This document shows positions 14,617 to 18,885 of a stretch of 18,885 nt of DNA, piece after piece; the stretch's first letter is position 1; each line of letters opens with the position of its first letter. Source of the stretch: Chlamydiota bacterium (GTDB lineage Bacteria > Chlamydiota > Chlamydiia > Chlamydiales > SM23-39); NCBI GenBank assembly GCA_021772165.1, contig JAJFMM010000058.1:1-18885 (forward strand), given 5' to 3'. Position numbers and translations under genes: made by a program. Below the pieces are notes generated by a model that ran no database searches, was not told the DNA's origin, and saw nothing but the letters and a program-made list of their open reading frames with translations.

Positions 14617-14631
14617 GCCCTATTATAGGGC
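14617..14631. repeat. Perfect 7-bp palindrome GCCCTAT-T-ATAGGGC
   Basis: The 15-nt string is fully symmetric around 14624 and lies directly after the terminator T-run. Twelve of its bases (CTATTATAGGGC, 14620-14631) recur at 7899-7910, where the minus strand reads as a -10 box. It may be an operator or a remnant of a copied upstream region. Confidence 0.5.
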
Positions 14632-14734
14632 ATTTTCTTTCTAATTGACTATCAGTAGCTTATGGTAAAATTAATTGTTGTCAAGTTATTGATGGTTTTA
14701 GATTAGTATTTGGTTTATTTCTATTGTGTATTTG

Positions 14735-14743
14735 TGGTATAAT
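14735..14743 (+). promoter_or_regulatory. Extended -10 promoter of the 441-aa gene
   Basis: TGGTATAAT (14735-14743) has the TGn extension and a perfect -10 hexamer, which can work without a good -35; the region 17-18 nt upstream (TTATTT) is weak. The start of transcription would be near 14750, 17 nt before the ATG. A second candidate, TTGACT (14645-14650) with TAAAAT (14666-14671), has only 15-nt spacing and is less likely. Confidence 0.55.
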
Positions 14744-14766
14744 TAATGTAAAAGAACGGATTTATT

Positions 14767-16092
14767 ATGACTGTAATTACAAATGCTTCAGTTAATTCAA
14801 GTGAATTGCCATCTGCCGCCTCTCAGGAGGGCTCTAATGGCCTCGATGAGCTGGCTCAGAGAGTCGGGGTCGCTGCAAACGTGGCTTTTAGACCTTCGGG
14901 ACCGAGTGAAGGGTCAGCTTCCGGTGCGGATATCAATGCATCGCGGTTGAACGGTATAGATGTTGAAGCAGAAAGGGTTCCTAATGAGTTCCATTTTAGA
15001 AAAACATATAGCTACACAGATGAGGAAGGTAAGGTAAGGCAACATCATGTGAATGTAGAGCTGAAGGAAGAAGATTCTGAAAAGGCACAGGGACATTATC
15101 AGGCACTGAAGAAGCTCTATCCGGAGATGACTTCGTTCGATTTAAACAGCATGGTGATGAAATTTGCCGATGGTAAGCATGACATGACAGACAATGCTGT
15201 TGTCGCGGATCATGTCAAGGATCTCAGAGCTCTTTTTAGGACTGCGGATAAAGTAGAGGGATTTGCTGCGCATCGTTGGCCTGACTATCATAAGCATGGC
15301 CGTGGTGATATGGGAGCAGAGGTAGCTCTGAGGTTTCCATCCGAGAGAGCTCAAAGATTTGCTAAACTAAGCATCGCTGAGATTCTTGAGATGAAAGATG
15401 TAAAAGACGCTATTCCAGAAGCAGATCGAAAGAAGAAAAGCGATAAGATCGATCGAGCCAAAGAATTCGTGAAGGATTCGCAGACTAAGATTGGGGCGCT
15501 GGTCAAGGAGCATAAGGCGCTTGCAAAAGCAAATCCAGAAGAGTTCTATAACGAAGCTATCCAAAATTTAGAAGAGCTTGGGAAGCAGTTCGCGTCAGTT
15601 GAGGAATTTCCTCTCCCTCTTACGATGGCCATTTTGCTGGAAGGCACGCTGGAAAAACCCAGAACTCCACAAGAGAATGTCGAGCTGCTTGAAAAAGTTT
15701 TCAGAACAGTTCCGGAAAAAAATTCTTGGAGCAGCATTATGGGAACGCATACTCCTACGGGCTCTCCACTTCTGGGAGGAACGAAGGTGTCGGAATGGGC
15801 TATGTCGGAAGTGAGCACTCCTGATAAAAACTATATCAAAGATATGGTTCTTCTAGCCTCGAAAGATAAGGACGATTATCTCGATCATTCCAAAGAGTTA
15901 GGGGTGAACTCTAAGAGAGACCCTCTGGTTTGGGTGGTTCTCAATGCGATGCGTCAGACGACTTCGGAAGCTGCAGAAGAAGCCGTTATCGGACATCCTC
16001 TGGTTCAAGGCGTCAGCTTGAGAAAAAAGATGAGAACAGACTTTGGCGACTTCGTGAAAGAGTTTGTCGCTAAAAACCCACCAATAATCTAA
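14767..16092 (+). CDS. Orphan 441-aa protein, candidate T3SS effector
   Basis: I do not recognise any family. Residues 1-65 are rich in serine, asparagine, alanine and glycine without a Sec signal, as in T3SS substrates. Residues 73-130 mix strands and helices (HFRKTYSYTDEEGKVRQHHVNVELKEED). Residues 190-265 form a long charged helix or coiled coil. Residues 320-345 are glycine/threonine-rich (GTHTPTGSPLLGGTKVSEW). Residues 370-441 are helical with a basic turn (SLRKKMR). There are no membrane segments and no catalytic motif I can name. It has its own promoter, no strong Shine-Dalgarno (AAGAACGGA only), and an upstream region resembling that of the translocator operon. That link is the main reason to suspect T3SS-related expression. 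Its stop codon overlaps the clpX stop on the other strand. Confidence 0.85.
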   Translation: MTVITNASVNSSELPSAASQEGSNGLDELAQRVGVAANVAFRPSGPSEGSASGADINASRLNGIDVEAERVPNEFHFRKTYSYTDEEGKVRQHHVNVELKEEDSEKAQGHYQALKKLYPEMTSFDLNSMVMKFADGKHDMTDNAVVADHVKDLRALFRTADKVEGFAAHRWPDYHKHGRGDMGAEVALRFPSERAQRFAKLSIAEILEMKDVKDAIPEADRKKKSDKIDRAKEFVKDSQTKIGALVKEHKALAKANPEEFYNEAIQNLEELGKQFASVEEFPLPLTMAILLEGTLEKPRTPQENVELLEKVFRTVPEKNSWSSIMGTHTPTGSPLLGGTKVSEWAMSEVSTPDKNYIKDMVLLASKDKDDYLDHSKELGVNSKRDPLVWVVLNAMRQTTSEAAEEAVIGHPLVQGVSLRKKMRTDFGDFVKEFVAKNPPII

Positions 16093-17318
16093 GCAGTCTT
16101 ATCGCGCGTAATGCGCGGCGGCTTATTATCCTCAACTGTATCTTTATCGATCACAATCTCACGTATCGTAGGATCTGATGGCACTTCAAACATCAGGTCT
16201 TTGAGCATCGTTTCTGCGATCATACGCAGAGCTCGTGCTCCAGTGCCTGTGTCTTTTGCCTTCTGTCCCATCGCCTGAAGAGCTTCTTCTGTGAACTCTA
16301 ACTTGACATTTTCCTCTTCGAAGAGCGCTTGATACTGCTTAATGATCGCGTTTTTAGGCTTGCTGAGGATATCAACGAGATCCTGAATCGTCAGCTCATT
16401 GCAGTTGGCGATGCTATTGAAACGACCCACAAATTCTGGAATCATTCCAAAAGAGATCAGATCTTCCGGCTCTACTTTGGAGAGCAGGTAGTTCGTCTCA
16501 TGCACATCTTTGCCCTTTTCCGTCGAGGCGTCAAAGCCAATGGTGCTCTTGCCGAGTCTTTTGGAGATCATCTTATCGAGGTGGACAAAGGCGCCGCCTA
16601 CGATGAAGAGGATGTTCTGGGTGTTGACTTTGATGTATTCTTGGTTTGGGTGCTTGCGTCCGCCTTTCGGTGGGACGTTAGCGACAGTACCCTCGACAAT
16701 TTTCAGGAGTGCTTGCTGCACACCTTCACCTGAAACATCGCGTGTGATGGAGACGTTTGAGGTGGTTTTACGCACTTTGTCGATCTCATCGACGTAGATG
16801 ATGCCCATTTCCGCTTTAGCGACATCATAATCCGCAGATTGGAGGAGGCGTAGAATGATGTTTTCTACGTCTTCTCCTACGTAGCCGGCTTCTGTCAGTG
16901 TCGTCGCATCAGAGATAGCGAACGGCACATCGAGTACGGCTGCCAGGGTGCGCGCCATGAGCGTTTTCCCGGAGCCTGTAGGTCCGATCAACATGACGTT
17001 GGACTTACTGTACTCGACTTCGTTTTGGCGAGAAAGCGAACGGATTCTCTTGTAATGGTTATAAACTGCAACCGCGATCGTTTTTTTAGCATTGTCTTGT
17101 CCGATGATGTACTCATCAAGGTGCTCTTTGATCTCTTTAGGCTTCAGTTGCTTGAGCTCGTAAGAGACAGGCTTTTTCTGAATGATATCAACACAGAGCG
17201 TAACGCACTTATCGCAAATATAGGCGTTGGGTCCTGAGATGAGTTTTTCGACTAGTTCTTCTGTTCTTCCGCAGAAAGAACAGGTCGTTTGCTGCGCGGG
17301 GGGAGCTTTTTTTACCAT
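16089..17318 (-). CDS. clpX: ClpX, ATP-dependent unfoldase subunit of the ClpXP protease
   Basis: ClpX recognises tagged proteins, unfolds them and threads them into the ClpP chamber. The 409-aa protein is full length for the family. The N-terminal C4 zinc-binding domain has C13, C16, C35 and C38. The AAA+ core has Walker A GPTGSGKT (112-119), the pore-1 loop GYVG (145-148), Walker B IIYVDEID (173-180), the second pore region RDVSGEGVQQ (193-202), the RKH loop (221-223), the ClpP-docking IGF loop (260-262), the arginine finger in EFVGRF (R299) and sensor 2 GAR (360-362). It starts 9 nt after clpP without an evident Shine-Dalgarno, so it is probably coupled to clpP. Order tig-clpP-clpX equals Chlamydia CT707-CT705. 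The gene ends in a 4-nt overlap with the convergent 441-aa gene. Confidence 0.98.
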   Translation of the reverse strand: MVKKAPPAQQTTCSFCGRTEELVEKLISGPNAYICDKCVTLCVDIIQKKPVSYELKQLKPKEIKEHLDEYIIGQDNAKKTIAVAVYNHYKRIRSLSRQNEVEYSKSNVMLIGPTGSGKTLMARTLAAVLDVPFAISDATTLTEAGYVGEDVENIILRLLQSADYDVAKAEMGIIYVDEIDKVRKTTSNVSITRDVSGEGVQQALLKIVEGTVANVPPKGGRKHPNQEYIKVNTQNILFIVGGAFVHLDKMISKRLGKSTIGFDASTEKGKDVHETNYLLSKVEPEDLISFGMIPEFVGRFNSIANCNELTIQDLVDILSKPKNAIIKQYQALFEEENVKLEFTEEALQAMGQKAKDTGTGARALRMIAETMLKDLMFEVPSDPTIREIVIDKDTVEDNKPPRITRDKTA

Positions 17319-17327
17319 AGTATGTGC

Positions 17328-17972
17328 TTATTTGGTAGATCCTGTCTCCAGAGGCTCGGCTTCTTTCTTGGTCTCGGTGCCGCTTTGGGGAGAGGGGGGT
17401 TTTGCAATGTGATCGACGATTCCGTATTCTAGCGCGGTTTCAGGATCCATGTAGAAATCGCGTTCGGAATCTTCCGAAATTTTTTCTATGGTCTTTCCAG
17501 TAAAGGTAGCCATTAGTTGTGCTGTAATTTTTTTCAGGTTCAGAATTTCTCGCGCTTGTAGAGCGATATCTTCTGAGGTGCCGCCAACACCGCCATAGGG
17601 CTGGTGGAGCATGATACGGCTATGTGGAAGCGCGTAGCGTTTGCCTTTTGTGCCTGCTGCGAGGAGAAGTGCGCTCATGGAGACAGCTTGTCCGATGCAG
17701 TAGGTGTTGATGTCGCAGCCTAGAAATTTCATCGTGTCGACGATGGCCAGCACAGATGTGATGTGACCGCCTGAGGAGTTGATGTAGAGATTGATGTCCT
17801 TCTTAGGGTCTTCCATCTTGAGGAATAGAAGCTGGGCAATCACGATGTTTGCTACCTGATCACCAACTTCGGTTCCGATGAAGATGATACGGTCTTTCAA
17901 AAGCCTGGAAAAGATATCCATAGAACGCTCGCCGCGTCCTGTATCTTCAATGACATAAGGAGTTAAAGACAT
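17328..17972 (-). CDS. clpP: ClpP protease subunit (chlamydial ClpP2 position)
   Basis: This is the serine peptidase forming the proteolytic chamber of ClpXP. The 214-aa protein has the catalytic triad S98 in GQAVSMS, H123 in LHQPYGG and D172 in ERDFYMD. It also has the oxyanion-region INSSGGHITSVLAI (64-77) and the ALPHSRIMLHQP strand and handle helix (133-155). The Lys/Glu/Thr-rich tail after residue 192 extends beyond the usual end. No long propeptide is present. Chlamydiae carry two clpP genes, and the copy linked to tig and clpX is clpP2 (CT706), so this is probably that copy. A GGAGG site lies 8 nt before the ATG at 17972, and a good promoter lies at 18000-18029. Confidence 0.97.
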   Translation of the reverse strand: MSLTPYVIEDTGRGERSMDIFSRLLKDRIIFIGTEVGDQVANIVIAQLLFLKMEDPKKDINLYINSSGGHITSVLAIVDTMKFLGCDINTYCIGQAVSMSALLLAAGTKGKRYALPHSRIMLHQPYGGVGGTSEDIALQAREILNLKKITAQLMATFTGKTIEKISEDSERDFYMDPETALEYGIVDHIAKPPSPQSGTETKKEAEPLETGSTK

Positions 17973-17999
17973 GTTTTGGTCCTCCGATTATTATGCTGT

Positions 18000-18029
18000 C
18001 TTATAGACCTCGCCACAGGGCAAGGTCAA
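18000..18029 (-). promoter_or_regulatory. Promoter of clpP-clpX
   Basis: On the minus strand TTGACC (18024-18029) and TATAAG (18000-18005) are separated by 18 nt, a good match to the sigma70 consensus. The predicted start is near 17993, about 20 nt upstream of the clpP ATG, and the leader contains the GGAGG site. This gives clpPX expression independent of tig. Confidence 0.65.
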
Positions 18030-18040
18030 GACCTTTTTAG

Positions 18041-18208
18041 TGAGCCAGTTGCAAGACTTCGATTTGGATCAAAATCCGCGCTTGCTGCGCTGGTTCAGAT
18101 TTCTAGCAAAGCGCCTATGGCCACCTGGATATGTCACTTTGCGAGAAACGTGAACCAGCTTTGCAATCATCGAATTTTGCTCGCAAAGCAAGTCTTGCGC
18201 CGGGCTCA
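18041..18208. repeat. 168-bp imperfect palindrome between tig and clpP (MITE/REP-like)
   Basis: Both ends start with TGAGCC when read inward. The outer 19-bp arms (18041-18059 and 18190-18208) match at 16 positions. Inner blocks pair in the same register: CAAAAT (18070-18075 with 18174-18179), GCTGGTTCA (18089-18097 with 18151-18159) and TTTCTNGCAAAG (18100-18111 with 18137-18148). The centre is near 18124. The right end supplies the tig stop codon. No clear target-site duplication is visible. Confidence 0.8.
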
Positions 18209-18885
18209 TGCTTCTGGAGCTTTCTCAGGAGCAGCTGTTTCTTCTTTCTTACAATTTTCGAGGATGTAGTTCTGCGCTTTGCTCATAATCACTTTAGAAA
18301 GAGCGAGGGCGAAAGCTTCTTTAGGTAGATTGTTGGGATCAACTCTCTGGCCTAATGAATTTGCAGAACTTACCGCTTCTTGCTGCACTTCTCCATGTGT
18401 TACGGAGAGGCCGGCATCGCGGACGAGGTGTCTTGTTAGATAGAAGAGGCGTACTGCTTGGCTCGACTCGTTATAAATTTTTTCATCGATCTTATGCTTT
18501 TCTTCGTCGGAGAGCTTTTCGTAGGAAGCAGCGGACTCGGGATCTTTGATAAATTGTGATTTTCTATGGTTTCTCTCTGTGTCGATGAGTGAAAGCGGCA
18601 GTTCGAAGGCATACGTTTTCACGAGGAAGTCGTTGATCTGCTCACGGAGCTCACTCTGTACTTTGTCTTCTGCGTTGCGATCTAAGATCGATGTAACAGA
18701 TTCGCGTAGAGCGGCAAGGCTTTCAGCTCCGACTTTTTTTGCGAATTCATCGTCGAGTTCAGGGAGAGCTGCTTCTTCTGCGCGGTGGATTGTCAGGCGC
18801 ACTTTTTTAGGAGCGAACTCTTTCTTCTCTTCTTCGGTTGCTGTCTCATCCGCTTCGCTCAATCCTTCGAGCACATCGCCGGCTT
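18206..18885 (-). CDS. tig: Trigger factor, C-terminal part (runs off right edge)
   Basis: Trigger factor is the ribosome-bound chaperone and peptidyl-prolyl isomerase that meets nascent chains. About 226 codons lie in the window and the frame is open to the edge, so the start is outside; the GTG near 18874 is an internal valine codon. The visible part starts in the PPIase domain (GDVLEGLSEADE) and continues with the strand VRLTIHRAEEAALPELDDEFAKKVG, which links to the helical arms, and the arm helices (SVTSILDRNAEDKVQSELREQINDFLVKTYAFELPLSLID). It ends with a Glu/Ala/Pro-rich tail (KKEETAAPEKAPEA). The family is about 430-450 aa, so roughly half is here. The TGA stop lies in the end of the palindromic element at 18041-18208. 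clpP and clpX follow, as in Chlamydia. Confidence 0.95.
   Translation of the reverse strand, partial: AGDVLEGLSEADETATEEEKKEFAPKKVRLTIHRAEEAALPELDDEFAKKVGAESLAALRESVTSILDRNAEDKVQSELREQINDFLVKTYAFELPLSLIDTERNHRKSQFIKDPESAASYEKLSDEEKHKIDEKIYNESSQAVRLFYLTRHLVRDAGLSVTHGEVQQEAVSSANSLGQRVDPNNLPKEAFALALSKVIMSKAQNYILENCKKEETAAPEKAPEA

Noticed and set aside
14352..14648. Plus-strand open frame overlapping the end of the CopD-like gene
   Set aside because: It reads through the intrinsic terminator stem and T-run and has no ribosome site.
18022..18038. AAGGTC-AA-GACCTT followed by T residues, as a terminator on the plus strand
   Set aside because: The loop would be only 2-4 nt, the stem is 5-6 bp, no plus-strand gene ends there, and the same bases form the clpP -35 on the minus strand.
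18355..18549. Plus-strand open frame inside tig
   Set aside because: Arg-rich antisense shadow of the trigger factor helical arms.
1..18885. tRNA, rRNA, CRISPR arrays, transposase genes or an origin
   Set aside because: I saw no tRNA cloverleaf sequence, no regularly spaced repeats, no transposase motif and no DnaA-box cluster anywhere in the window.

Overview
The window comes from a member of the Chlamydiae, most likely a chlamydia-related (environmental) lineage rather than Chlamydia itself. Two blocks show this. The left third carries, on the minus strand, the order SctE-/CesT-type chaperone (Scc4/CT663-like), CdsD with two FHA domains, CdsE, CdsF needle, CdsG, a CT668-position protein, and the CdsN ATPase, which is the conserved chlamydial type III secretion (T3SS) cluster CT663 to CT669. 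The right end carries tig, clpP and clpX in the chlamydial CT707-CT705 order. The species cannot be fixed from sequence reading alone. The genes have moderate G+C and the intergenic DNA is AT-rich.

Layout. (1) 1-4836, minus: a tightly packed T3SS basal-body and needle operon, with gaps of 1 to about 26 nt, whose ATPase gene runs off the left edge. (2) 4968-7879, minus: a fused acyltransferase / acyl carrier / acyl-ACP synthetase gene and a small unknown gene, read from a promoter next to a 383-nt AT-rich divergent intergenic region. (3) 8263-14557, plus: a six-gene operon with a strong sigma70-type promoter. It holds a small acidic chaperone-like protein, three unassigned secreted-looking proteins (309, 510 and 170 aa), a CopB/SctE-like hydrophobic translocator (594 aa) and a CopD/SctB-like translocator (280 aa). 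A strong intrinsic terminator closes it. (4) 14767-16092, plus: an orphan 441-aa protein, possibly a T3SS substrate, with its own extended -10 promoter. (5) 16089-18885, minus: clpX, clpP and the 3' part of tig, with a 168-bp palindromic element between tig and clpP.

How it fits together. The left operon builds the export machine: basal ring CdsD, needle, needle chaperones, ATPase, and a candidate inner-rod protein. The middle operon supplies the host-membrane pore (CopB/CopD pair) plus extra proteins that lie between the chaperone-like gene and the translocators. In Chlamydia, CT577 is followed directly by copB and copD, so the three extra genes look like a lineage-specific expansion of the tip/translocon module. 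No SycD/LcrH-type TPR chaperone for the translocators is visible here.

Most interesting points: a candidate for the poorly known chlamydial inner-rod protein (the CT668-position ORF carries a needle-like C-terminus); the three unassigned proteins in the translocator operon; two motifs shared, in the same order, by the upstream regions of the translocator operon and the orphan gene; the long palindrome that supplies the tig stop codon; a duplicated TxYDxIFxDL motif between the CdsD FHA domains; and loss of the catalytic histidine in the fused acyltransferase domain.
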